Part shown: positions 10,440 to 18,356 of the stretch, in pieces
How the letters are laid out: each line of letters begins with the position of its first letter
How positions within the stretch are numbered: position 1 is the first letter of the stretch
Source of the DNA: Streptomyces sp. 549
Lineage (GTDB): Bacteria; Actinomycetota; Actinomycetes; Streptomycetales; Streptomycetaceae
Length of the DNA: 64,000 nucleotides
Direction of reading: 5' to 3'
Assembly: GCF_030124175.1 (NCBI RefSeq)
Contig: NZ_JASKMT010000028.1
Span: 1-64,000 of the forward strand
Notes under the pieces: generated by a model
Told to the model about the DNA's origin: nothing
What the model saw: the letters and a program-made list of their open reading frames with translations, nothing else
Database searches by the model: none
Position numbers and translations under genes: made by a program

Positions 10440-10765
10440 GCGACGAGGCGAGGACCCGATCGTGTCCGCGCGGTACACCACGACATCCGGACGCAGATTC
10501 GTGAGCGGGACGTCCTGAAGACGGACATCGAAGTCGGTGTCGGCGTTCCAGTCAGGCCCGCAGCCGCCTCCAGCGCATTCGCCAGGAACCGAGCGAGCCG
10601 GTTATGGCGCTTGGACGCACCGGGACCGGGACCGGGACCGGGACCCACAACGACCATCCCATACACGATCTCGATCCCCGCACACTGCTGGGCGGACCAG
10701 GAATCGTACTGTCCCGCAGAGATCTGCTCGTGCATCCACGCAGGAGCCGCCATCTCGGCAGTCAT
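10440..10765 (-). pseudogene. Uma2-family (DUF820) endonuclease remnant
   Basis: The frame from the ATG at 10765 reads as the N-terminal half of an actinobacterial Uma2 protein: APAWMHEQISAGQYDSW, then GIEIVYGMVVV, then SKRHNRLARFLANALEAAAG. About position 10560 the frame is lost, and the family sequence continues in another frame (DWNADTDFDVRLQDVPLTN, then LRPDVVVYRADTI). Homology stops near 10445, so the C-terminal half with the catalytic core is missing. Between GMVVV and SKRH there is an extra GPGPGPGPG stretch encoded by a CCGGGA-type hexamer array (about 10617-10647). It is dead: frameshifted, truncated, with repeat expansion. Confidence 0.8.
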
Positions 10766-10849
10766 GACGCACCTCCCGGACACCGTGTGGACGGGCCCGA
10801 CCCCGCTCGGCTCGGCGTACTGTCCCGCCTCGCCCAGCACGTCGGACGC

Positions 10850-11058
10850 CAGAACAGCCGACATGCGGCGGACCCCTGCCGTCCAGCAGGAGAAGGCAGA
10901 GAGCGGTGAGATCGACTACCGGAGGGACGGCACACACCGGCGAATCAAGGCACGATCGCTGATCGAGTACCAGCGCCAGGACGACCAGAAGCGGCGGGCG
11001 GCCGCAGACGAACTCACGGCGCTGAATCAGGAGATGGGGCTGATCCGATCCCGTGGCG
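10850..11058 (+). pseudogene. Degenerate excisionase-type antitoxin
   Basis: The region encodes the C-terminal part of a small HTH antitoxin of the excisionase family: ESGEIDYRRDGTHRRIKARS, then LIEYQRQDDQKRRAAADELTALNQEMGL. The upstream part that should carry the helix-turn-helix is unrecognisable apart from short scraps. The stop codon expected right after GLI is now CGA, so the frame reads on into the toxin region. Position, order and spacing match a typical antitoxin-PIN pair. Confidence 0.65.
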
Positions 11059-11215
11059 TTCATCGTCGTCTACGGCGCCCGCGTTCTGTCCCCGAGCACA
11101 CTGCGCGACCTGCTGATCCGGATGGCCCGTACCGCTCGTCCAAGGCGAAGTGGACTGGTCGGATCATGGACGGCTGTTCCGGAACCTCCAGGCCGACAGA
11201 CCTGAGTCCGATCCC
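11053..11215 (+). pseudogene. Degenerate PIN-domain toxin
   Basis: From the GTG at 11053 the sequence reads VAFIVVYGARVLSPSTLRDL then LIRMARTAR, which closely follows the start of PIN-domain ribonuclease toxins; there the Asp that coordinates metal is expected where Gly now stands in VVYGA. Two one-base losses then move the match into other frames: AKWTGRIMDG, followed by LFRNLQADRPESDP. The rest of the toxin is absent. The gene has lost an active-site residue, frame and C-terminus. Confidence 0.75.
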
Positions 11216-11266
11216 GCAGAAGCACCTCCGGAATCCTCGGGATGCTTCAGCGTCTTCCCAAGAAGC

Positions 11267-11304
11267 AAAAGCCCCAGGTCACGGCGAGTGAGTCCTGGGG
11301 CTTT
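11267..11304 (-). terminator. Rho-independent terminator of tRNA-Thr
   Basis: On the minus strand, 6 nt after the tRNA 3' end, the sequence forms an 11-12-bp stem (AAAGCCCCAGG / CCTGGGGCTTTT) with a 15-nt loop, ending in U residues. A canonical intrinsic terminator. Confidence 0.85.
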
Positions 11305-11309
11305 CACAG

Positions 11310-11383
11310 AGCCGCCTTCGGGATTCGAACCCGAGACCTACGCATTACGAGTGCGTTGCTCTGGCCAACTGAGCTAAGGCGGC
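11310..11383 (-). tRNA. tRNA-Thr (anticodon CGT)
   Basis: The minus strand folds as a full tRNA: acceptor stem GCCGCCT/AGGCGGC, D-arm GCTC...GAGC, anticodon stem ACGCA/TGCGT with loop CTCGTAA, T-arm TCGGG-TTCGAAT-CCCGA, discriminator T. Anticodon CGT reads the Thr codon ACG. No CCA is encoded. A strong terminator follows. tRNA genes are common integration sites, and the 3' flank here contains decayed toxin-antitoxin and Uma2 remnants. Confidence 0.95.
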
Positions 11384-11605
11384 AGGCCGTGGGGGCCGAC
11401 GTGGCGGTCACGGCGCGGCCAAGTCTACACAGTTCCGCGGGGTGCTCCGAACAGGTTGTTGCCGCTGGTTGATCTTGGAGTTGCGGGGCTCCGAGTTGCG
11501 GCGGAAGGGCCCTCCGGGAAGATACTTGCGGGGATAATGCCCCATTTACCCCTGCGGTCGTTGCTGGTCAGCAGACGGGCGTGTGCTTCGAAGGGACGGT
11601 GAGCC

Positions 11606-13186
11606 GTGGGCGGTGCCGATCGGCCTGGCGGTGCCGCCCGGGAGGGGCACTCGGCGCGGGGGAAGGGGCCGGGGCCCGCTGAGACCGGCGTGGGGCGGCG
11701 GCGGTGGGCGGTGCTGGCGGTGCTGTGCGCGAGCCTGCTGCTGGTGGCGATGGACGCGACGATCCTCAACGTCGCGCTGCCCTCCCTCATCGACGAGCTG
11801 CGGCCGGACGCGCGGGCGCAGCTGTGGATCATCGACGTGTACGGGCTGGTGCTCGGCGGCCTGCTGATCGCCTCGGGCGCGCTGAGCGACCGGTGGGGGC
11901 GGAAGCTGCTGTTCCTGAGCGGCTTCGTGCTGTTCGGGGTGGCGTCCGTGGTGGCCGCCACCGCGGACACTCCCGCGCAGCTGATCGGCGGGCGGGTGCT
12001 GCTCGGGGTGGGCGGCGCCATGGTGATGCCGTCGACGCTGTCGCTCATCCGCCACGTCTTCACCGACCCGAGGGAGCGGGCCACGGCCATCGGGGTGTGG
12101 GCTGCGGTCGCGGGCGCCGGGGCGTCGGTGGGTCCGCTGATCGGCGGGTTCCTGGTGGAGCGCTACAGCTGGTCGGCGGCGTTCTGGGTGAACGTTCCGG
12201 TGGTGGTGGTCACCGTCGTGGCCGGGCTGTGGCTGCTGCCGGAGTCGCGCGATCCGCGGCCGGGTCGGCTGGACTGGCCGGGTGTCGCGATGTCGATCAC
12301 CGGTGTCGTCTCGCTGGCCTGGGGCATCAAGCGGGTCGCCAAGGGCAGTCTCGCGCCGGACGACCTGGCCGTGCTCGCGCTGGGCCTGCTGCTGCTGGGG
12401 ACGTTCGCCCGGCGGCAGCTGCATCTGGAGTACCCGCTGCTGGACGTGCGGCTGTTCCGCAACCGGGTGTTCAGCGCCGCCGCGCTGTGCATCTTCATGG
12501 CCATGCTGGCGATCGGTGCCGCGCTGTACCTGGTGTCGCTGTGGTTGCAGTACGTCCACGGGTACAGCCCGTTCGAGGCGGGTCTGCGCACGGTCCCGGC
12601 GGCGCTCGCCGGGCTGGCGGGCGCGCTGCTCGCGCCCCGGCTGATGTCCCGGGTCGACGTGCGGCTGCTGCTGGTGACGGGACTGGGGACGATGGCGGCC
12701 GGGTTCGCGCTGCTGACCGTCACCCCCACCCCGACGCCGTACCTGGCCATCGCCGTGATGCTGGCGGCGGTCGGCTTCGGTGACGGGCTGGCGATCACGT
12801 CGGCCACCTCGGTGCTGGTGTCCGCCGTGCCGCCGAACCGGGCCGGGCAGGCGGGTGCGGTGTCGGAGTCTTCGTACGAGATGGGGGTGGGCTTCGGGGT
12901 GGCGCTGCTGGGCACGGTGCACGGCGCGCTGTTCACCAGCCGCATGACGGGGCTACCGCTCGCGGGCGCCGAACTGCGGGAGGCACGCGGCTCGATCGGT
13001 GGGGCGGAGCACGTCGGGCAGCGCATCGGCGGCGAGCGGGGGACGGCCGTCCTGGAGGCCGCGCGGGACGCGTTCGACAGCGCGCTCGTCACCACCGCCT
13101 GGGCGTCGGTCGGCATCGTGCTGGCGGTCATGGCGGTGACGGCCATGCTGGTGCCGACCGGCTTCCGGGCGACCCCGGCCCACTGA
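11606..13186 (+). CDS. DHA2-type MFS drug-efflux transporter (14 TM)
   Basis: A 526-residue proton-driven exporter. Motif A (GALSDRWGRKLLF, about residues 90-102), the DHA2-typical first helix ending in DATILNVALPSLI, motif C-like GAGASVGPLIGGFLVE, and enough hydrophobic helices for 14 passes place it in the EmrB/QacA group that exports drugs and dyes. GTG 11606 gives a 30-residue Gly/Arg-rich leader before the first helix; a later start cannot be excluded. Single gene, ended by a strong hairpin shared with the convergent peptidase gene. The substrate is not predictable. Confidence 0.88.
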   Translation: MGGADRPGGAAREGHSARGKGPGPAETGVGRRRWAVLAVLCASLLLVAMDATILNVALPSLIDELRPDARAQLWIIDVYGLVLGGLLIASGALSDRWGRKLLFLSGFVLFGVASVVAATADTPAQLIGGRVLLGVGGAMVMPSTLSLIRHVFTDPRERATAIGVWAAVAGAGASVGPLIGGFLVERYSWSAAFWVNVPVVVVTVVAGLWLLPESRDPRPGRLDWPGVAMSITGVVSLAWGIKRVAKGSLAPDDLAVLALGLLLLGTFARRQLHLEYPLLDVRLFRNRVFSAAALCIFMAMLAIGAALYLVSLWLQYVHGYSPFEAGLRTVPAALAGLAGALLAPRLMSRVDVRLLLVTGLGTMAAGFALLTVTPTPTPYLAIAVMLAAVGFGDGLAITSATSVLVSAVPPNRAGQAGAVSESSYEMGVGFGVALLGTVHGALFTSRMTGLPLAGAELREARGSIGGAEHVGQRIGGERGTAVLEAARDAFDSALVTTAWASVGIVLAVMAVTAMLVPTGFRATPAH

Positions 13187-13194
13187 CCGTGCCG

Positions 13195-13231
13195 CCTCGG
13201 GGCCGGGCCTGGCCGCGAGGCGGCCCCGAGG
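13195..13231. terminator. Bidirectional terminator hairpin
   Basis: Ten-base perfect arms (CCTCGGGGCC / GGCCCCGAGG) with a 17-nt spacer between the convergent MFS and peptidase genes. Confidence 0.7.
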
Positions 13232-13267
13232 AGGTCTGGAGGCGGCCGGGGAGGGCCGGGTAGGCGG

Positions 13268-14869
13268 TCAGGAGGAAGAGCAGCGCTTGCCGTCCTCGGG
13301 GGCCTTGCCCTCCAGCAGGTAGTCGTTCACGGCGTCGCTGATGCACGGGCCGCCTCGCAGGTACGCGGTGTGGCCGTCGCCCTCGTAGGTGAGCAGGGAG
13401 GCGGAGTCGAGCTGCTCGGCGAGCCCTTCGGACCACACGTAGGGGGTGGCGGGGTCGCGGGTGGTGCCGACGACGAGGATCGGGTCGGCGCCCTTGGCCT
13501 CGATGCGGTTGGCCTCACCGGACGGTTCGACCTTCCAAGCGGCGCAGTTGAGCGCGGCCCAGGCGAAACCGCGGCCGAAGACCGGGGACGCCTTCTCGAA
13601 CGAGGGCACCGCCTCGCGCACCTCCTCCGGCGTGGAGAACGCGGGGGCCTGGTCGGCGCAGTTGACCGCGGCGTTGGCGTACATGATGTTGTCGTAGGAA
13701 CCGTCGGCGTCCCGCTCGAAGTAGTCGTCGGACAGGGCGAGCAGACCCGCGCCCTCACCCCTGTTGGCCTCGGCGAGCGCGGTGCGCAGAGTGGCCCAGG
13801 CGCTCTCGTCGTACATGGCCCGGATGACGCCGGTGGTGGCGAGGGACTCGCCGAGCTTGCGCTCCTCCCCCGTCTCCAGCGGCTCCCGGTCGACCTTCTC
13901 GAAGAACGCGCTGAGCTGCTTTCCGGCGTCGGCGGCGCTCTTGGTGCCGAGCGGGCAGTCGGACCGTTCGACGCAGTCCTCGGCGAACGCGGTGAACGCG
14001 GTCTCGAAGCCGGCGGTCTGGTCGCGGTTGAGCTGCTCGGCGGACAGCGACGGGTCCATGGCGCCGTCCAGGACGAGGCGTCCCGCGCGGGACGGGAAGA
14101 GGCCCGCGTAAGTGGCGCCGAGGAAGGTGCCGTAGGAGAAACCGACGTAGCTGAGCTTGTCGTCGCCGAGGACCTCGCGCAGTACGTCCATGTCGCGGGC
14201 CGCGTCGACCGTGGAGACGTGGTTCAGCAGGTCACCGGCCTGCTTCTCACATCCGGCGGCGAACCGGTCGTTGGCGGTACGGAGTTCGTCGACCTCCTGC
14301 TTGCTGTCGGGGGTGATGTCCACCTGGGTGTGGCGGTCCATCTCCTCGTCGCTGAGGCATTCGACCGGTTCGCTGCGGCCGACGCCGCGCGGGTCGAGGC
14401 CGACGATGTCGTAGCGGGCGCGGACCTTCTCGGGGAAGCCGATACCGGCCGCCATCTGCACGAAGTCGACGGCCGAGCTGCCCGGGCCGCCCGGGTTGAC
14501 CATCAGCGAGCCGAGCCGGTCGCCGTTGCCGTCGGCGCGTTTGCGTACGACGGCGAGGGAGAGGTCCGAGGCGCTGTCCGGGTCCTCGTAGTCCAGCGGC
14601 GCTTTCATGGTGCTGCACTCGAAGCCCTGCACGCCGCAGTCGCGCCAACTCAACTTCTGCGTGTAGTAGGGCTTCAGCTCGTCGGGGACGGCGGCGGGCA
14701 GCGGCTCCAGCAGCTTGTCCGTGCCGGCCTCGCGCTCGGCGGAGGTCGGCGGGTCCTTGCTCTCGGGCCCGTCCGGCGAGGACGAGTCACCGGAGGTGCA
14801 GCCCGCGACGAGCAGCACGGCCGCCCCCAGGAACACGCCGGATGTGCGGAGCAACCGCCTGGTTTCCAT
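13268..14869 (-). CDS. Secreted tripeptidyl aminopeptidase-like hydrolase (lipoprotein)
   Basis: A 533-residue alpha/beta hydrolase exported as a lipoprotein (signal ending VLLVAGCTSGD). The oxyanion segment is MVNPGGPGSSAVDF, then YDIVGLDPRGVGRSEPV, then the nucleophile elbow GFSYGTFLGATYA. The C-terminal catalytic His is in EGDGHTAYLRGGPCI within a TAP-like C-terminal domain. This is the Streptomyces mycelium-associated SlpD/SlpE/Tap group, which releases tripeptides or short peptides from proteins outside the cell. The ATG at 14869 directly precedes a short Arg-rich signal sequence. Independent gene next to holB. Confidence 0.9.
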   Translation of the reverse strand: METRRLLRTSGVFLGAAVLLVAGCTSGDSSSPDGPESKDPPTSAEREAGTDKLLEPLPAAVPDELKPYYTQKLSWRDCGVQGFECSTMKAPLDYEDPDSASDLSLAVVRKRADGNGDRLGSLMVNPGGPGSSAVDFVQMAAGIGFPEKVRARYDIVGLDPRGVGRSEPVECLSDEEMDRHTQVDITPDSKQEVDELRTANDRFAAGCEKQAGDLLNHVSTVDAARDMDVLREVLGDDKLSYVGFSYGTFLGATYAGLFPSRAGRLVLDGAMDPSLSAEQLNRDQTAGFETAFTAFAEDCVERSDCPLGTKSAADAGKQLSAFFEKVDREPLETGEERKLGESLATTGVIRAMYDESAWATLRTALAEANRGEGAGLLALSDDYFERDADGSYDNIMYANAAVNCADQAPAFSTPEEVREAVPSFEKASPVFGRGFAWAALNCAAWKVEPSGEANRIEAKGADPILVVGTTRDPATPYVWSEGLAEQLDSASLLTYEGDGHTAYLRGGPCISDAVNDYLLEGKAPEDGKRCSSS

Positions 14870-14938
14870 CGTTGAGCCCTCGCTGCCTGGTCGGTGCGCT
14901 TCCCCGGAGCGTATAACGGTCAGCCGAGCCGAAAGCGG

Positions 14939-16141
14939 TCAGCCCGCGCGGAGCGCCATCGTCATGGCCTCCACGGCGAGCAGCGGCGACACGTTGCGGT
15001 CGAGTGCCTGACGGCACGCCAGGATGGCCTCCATACGCCGCAGTGTCTGCTCGGGACGGCTCTGGTCGGCGATGCGCGCGACGGCTGACGGGTCGCCGCT
15101 GCTGCCGAGTCCGCTGCCGAGTTGGCGGGCCAGGACGTCGCGGTAGAAGGCGGTCAGGTCGGTGAGGGCGAGGTCGAGCGAGTCGCGCTGGGTGCGGGTG
15201 GCGCGGCGCTTCTGCCGGTCCTCGAGGTCCTTCATCACCCCGGCGGTGCCGCGGGGCATGCGCTTGCCCTCGGTGCCGCCCATCGCGGCCCGCATCTCCT
15301 CCGTCTCCTTGCTGTCGAGCTCCTCGGCGACCTGCTTGGCGTCGGCGGTGGCGGCGTCGATGAGTTCCTGCGCGCCCTTGAGGCAGCCGCCGACGTTGTC
15401 GACGCGCAGGGGCAGTTGCAGCACGGCGGCGCGGCGGACCCGGGCGCGTTCGTCGGTGGCCAGGCGGCGGGCGCGGCCGATGTGGCCCTGGGTGGCGCGG
15501 GCGCAGTCGGCGGCCAGGTCGGGCGCGATGCCGTCGCGGCGCACCAGCAGGTCGGCGACGGCCGCCACCGGCGGGGTGCGCAGCGCCAGGTGCCGGCAGC
15601 GGGAGCGGATCGTGGGCAGGACGTCCTCGCTGGAGGGGGCGCACAGCAGCCACACCGTGCGCGGGGCCGGCTCCTCGATGGCTTTGAGCAGCACGTTGCC
15701 GGCGCCCTCGGTGAGGCGGTCGGCGTCCTCCAGGACGATGACCTGCCAGCGGCCCGAGGCCGGCGACATCTGGGCGCGGCGGACCTGGTCGCGGGTCTCC
15801 TTCACGCCGATGCTGAGCAGGTCGGTGCGGATGATCTCCACGTCGGCGTGCGAGCCGGTCAGCGCGGTGTGGCAGCCGTCGCAGAATCCGCAGCCGGGGG
15901 CGCCGCCGAGGGCCCGGTCGGGGCTGACGCACTGGAGAGCGGCGGCGAAGGCGCGCGCGGTGCTGGAGCGTCCGGAGCCCGGAGGGCCGGTGAACAGCCA
16001 GGCGTGGGTCATGGCGGAGCCGCTGGTCTGCGGCGGGCGGCCCTCCGAGGCAGCGGTGACATAGGCGTCGGCGTCCCGCGCGGCAGCCGTGAGCTGCGCG
16101 ACTGCCCGGTCCTGGCCGACCAGGTCGTCCCACACCGCCAT
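14939..16141 (-). CDS. holB: DNA polymerase III delta-prime subunit
   Basis: A 400-residue clamp-loader subunit. It starts MAVWDDLVGQDRAVAQL (ATG 16141, GGAGGGG upstream), then an AAA+ P-loop-like segment TGPPGSGRSSTARAF (about residues 52-66), a zinc module CGFCDGCHTAL (about 83-100), and the SRC-type arginine segment TIRSRCRHLALR (about 185-197). It helps load the sliding clamp during replication, as part of the tau-delta-delta' complex. Housekeeping gene, normally next to tmk in Streptomyces; here about 5.5 kb of other genes separates them. Confidence 0.92.
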   Translation of the reverse strand: MAVWDDLVGQDRAVAQLTAAARDADAYVTAASEGRPPQTSGSAMTHAWLFTGPPGSGRSSTARAFAAALQCVSPDRALGGAPGCGFCDGCHTALTGSHADVEIIRTDLLSIGVKETRDQVRRAQMSPASGRWQVIVLEDADRLTEGAGNVLLKAIEEPAPRTVWLLCAPSSEDVLPTIRSRCRHLALRTPPVAAVADLLVRRDGIAPDLAADCARATQGHIGRARRLATDERARVRRAAVLQLPLRVDNVGGCLKGAQELIDAATADAKQVAEELDSKETEEMRAAMGGTEGKRMPRGTAGVMKDLEDRQKRRATRTQRDSLDLALTDLTAFYRDVLARQLGSGLGSSGDPSAVARIADQSRPEQTLRRMEAILACRQALDRNVSPLLAVEAMTMALRAG

Positions 16142-16679
16142 GGCTTCACCCCTCCGCTTGCTGCCGCCGCCGGCCACCGGGCCGCGGCGGTGGCGCCGAT
16201 CACGTCCCGTTCCGTGCACGTTCCATCCCGTGCACGTTCCATTGTGGGTGATGGCGCCGACAGCCCTCACCGCCTGTGGACAAGTGCCGGAACAGCCTGT
16301 GGATGAGCGGACCGGCCCTGCTCGTGACGACGCAGCGCGATGGGCGAACTCGCACGCTTGCCGGCAGACGGCACTAAGGCTGCCTGTAGTGGCTCTGCGT
16401 GATGGGACAAGAGCAGAACCCGATGAGTTCCGACCTCCGACGCCGGCGGGTCGGCTGAGGGTTGCGCCAGTTGGTGGATGCGCCTCGTCGGAGCAGGTGA
16501 CGGGAACCGGCGATCGTGCGGCCCGCCGGCGCTCTGCTGCCCCGGTACCGGCCGGTCAGCGTGTCGTTAGTGAGGGGAGGGTCTCCCGCCCAGGTCGGTG
16601 AGGAGATGTGGTTGCCGGGCGCGCCGTATGGGGTGCGGCGTGCGGTCGACGGCGTGGTCGAAGGGGAGGTCTGTGCCTG
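16142..16679. other. Intergenic region between holB and prenyl synthase fusion
   Basis: 538 bp upstream of both divergent genes. Two 15-bp direct copies of CCGTGCACGTTCCAT (16212-16226, 16228-16242) lie 71-101 bp before holB and may be regulatory. Two CCTGTGGA motifs occur at about 16270-16305. From about 16330 rightward base composition becomes slightly less GC-biased, as in the fusion gene. No further gene can be supported. Confidence 0.6.
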
Positions 16680-18311
16680 ATGAGTGATGAGACTCTGTCT
16701 GGTTCGTCCGAGTTGCGCGAGTCCTACGAGCTGTGCGAGGCGGTGACCAGGCAGTCTCATGCGCCGCTGTGGCGGGCGGGTGAACTGCTGCCTGCTCCGG
16801 TGCGCCCGCACATGCATGCTGTCAACGGCTTCGCTCTGTGGACTGACGCCATCGCCGACAGGGGCGGAACCGCGGCGGAGCGTGGGCGACGGCTTGCCCG
16901 GTGGTACTCCGCCGTCCGCGAGGGGCTGGAGTCGGGGGGCAGCGGGCATCCGGTGCTGCGGGCGTTCGTGGACACGGTGTGGCGGTGGGATCTTGACCGT
17001 GCGGTGATCGAGGAGCATCTGGGCGTCCTGGAGACCGATTGCGTCAGTCCCCCTGTCTTCGAGACGTTCCAGGACCAGCGGCGATATCTGAGGGGGGTGG
17101 CGGGTGCGCACTTCGAGCTGTGGTCCCCACTGGTGGGTCTGAGGGATCCGGAGGTGCTGGCGCTGACCTCCTTGCTGGGCGAGGCGGGCCAGGTGGTGGA
17201 CCAGTTCGAGGACATGCCGGAGGACCTCGCTGCTGGCCGGTGCTACCTGCCGCGCGCCGATCTGCGGGCGCTGGGACTGGAGGTGAGTGATCTTGTACGC
17301 GGTGAACGTCCCGGGGCGCTGGCGGAACTGGTGCGTATGCAACTCGGCCGCTGGAAGGTCCTGCTGGAGCAGGCGGCGCCGGTGACGGGAATGGTAGAGC
17401 GCGAGTATCAGCCGTTTCTGCACGTGCTGGTGCTGGGGGCCCATCTGCAGTTCGACGAGATCGTCCTCCGCCAGGAGCGGGTCTTCACTCAAGGTCTCGA
17501 GCCGCTGGTGTCTGCAGACGGGGCCTCCCGCCGCCCCGTATGGGCGCATGCGGGGGTGGACACGGTGCCGGAGCATGTCGCGGTCATCATGGACGGCAAC
17601 CGCCGATGGGCCTCGGAGCAGGGCCGGCCGGCCTCCTGGGGGCATCAGGCGGGTCAGTGGTCCGCGATGCGTCTGGTCAACGCCGCGCTGCGGCTGGGAG
17701 TGCGGCATCTGACCTTCTATGCGTTCTCCACCGAGAACTGGGCCCGTTCTCAGGACGAACTGGACGCGTTGTTCGAGATCACGGGCGACGCGATGGCCCG
17801 CGGAGGTGGGGAGTGGCTGCACGACCTGGGGGTGCGGGTGCGCTGGTGCGGGCGGCGTGACCGCATCGACCCGTCACTGGCCTCAGCGCTGACCCTGGTG
17901 GAGAGCATGACGTCGAACAACGAGATGCTGACGCTGACCGTCTGCATCGACTACGGCGGGCGCGAAGAACTGGTCGAGGCCGCCCGCGCGCTGGCCGCCG
18001 AAGCAGCCACCGGAGCGATCCGGCCCGAGGACATCGGCCCCGCCGACCTGGACCGGAACATGTACGCACCCGGCCTCCCGGACGTCGATCTGCTGATCCG
18101 CACCTCCGGTGAGCAGCGGATCAGCAACTTCCTGCCCTGGCATCTGGCCTATGCCGAGATGGTCTTCGACCCGACTCCCTGGCCCAGGTACGGCCTGGAA
18201 CAGCTGCGGGAGGCGGTCACCGTCTACGCCGGCCGCCAACGCCGCTTCGGCGGCACTCTTCCCGGCCCCGCCCGGCCGGCAGAGCCCGCCCGTTCGGCAG
18301 AACCGGCCTGA
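16680..18311 (+). CDS. Squalene/phytoene synthase-cis-prenyltransferase fusion
   Basis: A 543-residue two-domain isoprenoid enzyme. Residues about 15-275 are a squalene/phytoene synthase-like domain with both aspartate motifs: DAIAD (56-60) and, in the context QVVDQFEDMPEDLAAGRCYLP, D178-x3-D182. Residues about 296-526 form a complete cis-prenyltransferase: the catalytic Asp305 in IMDGNRRWA, GHQAG (321-325), FYAFSTENW (346-354), DYGGRE (424-429), and LIRTSGEQRISNF (472-484). There is no signal or membrane segment. Start at ATG 16680 with AGGGGAGG upstream; an in-frame start at 16608 is less likely. The cis domain resembles undecaprenyl diphosphate synthase; such folds also make branched or cyclised C10-C15 diphosphates. 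Product unknown; a head-to-head or irregular terpenoid precursor is inferred. Third codon positions carry visibly more A/T than neighbours, suggesting transfer. Confidence 0.85.
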   Translation: MSDETLSGSSELRESYELCEAVTRQSHAPLWRAGELLPAPVRPHMHAVNGFALWTDAIADRGGTAAERGRRLARWYSAVREGLESGGSGHPVLRAFVDTVWRWDLDRAVIEEHLGVLETDCVSPPVFETFQDQRRYLRGVAGAHFELWSPLVGLRDPEVLALTSLLGEAGQVVDQFEDMPEDLAAGRCYLPRADLRALGLEVSDLVRGERPGALAELVRMQLGRWKVLLEQAAPVTGMVEREYQPFLHVLVLGAHLQFDEIVLRQERVFTQGLEPLVSADGASRRPVWAHAGVDTVPEHVAVIMDGNRRWASEQGRPASWGHQAGQWSAMRLVNAALRLGVRHLTFYAFSTENWARSQDELDALFEITGDAMARGGGEWLHDLGVRVRWCGRRDRIDPSLASALTLVESMTSNNEMLTLTVCIDYGGREELVEAARALAAEAATGAIRPEDIGPADLDRNMYAPGLPDVDLLIRTSGEQRISNFLPWHLAYAEMVFDPTPWPRYGLEQLREAVTVYAGRQRRFGGTLPGPARPAEPARSAEPA

Positions 18312-18320
18312 GGTCCTCCT

Positions 18321-18353
18321 GAGCCCGGGCCCGGCCATCCCGGGCCCGGGCTC
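18321..18353. terminator. Strong bidirectional terminator hairpin
   Basis: A 14-bp GC-only stem (GAGCCCGGGCCCGG and its complement) with a 4-5-nt loop fills the 45-bp gap between the prenyl synthase fusion and the convergent Tat-exported protein gene. Confidence 0.85.
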
Positions 18354-18356
18354 ACC

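Noticed and set aside
11606..13186. MFS pump as part of the decayed element by tRNA-Thr
   Set aside because: It lies on the other side of the tRNA, is intact, has ordinary composition and its own terminator.
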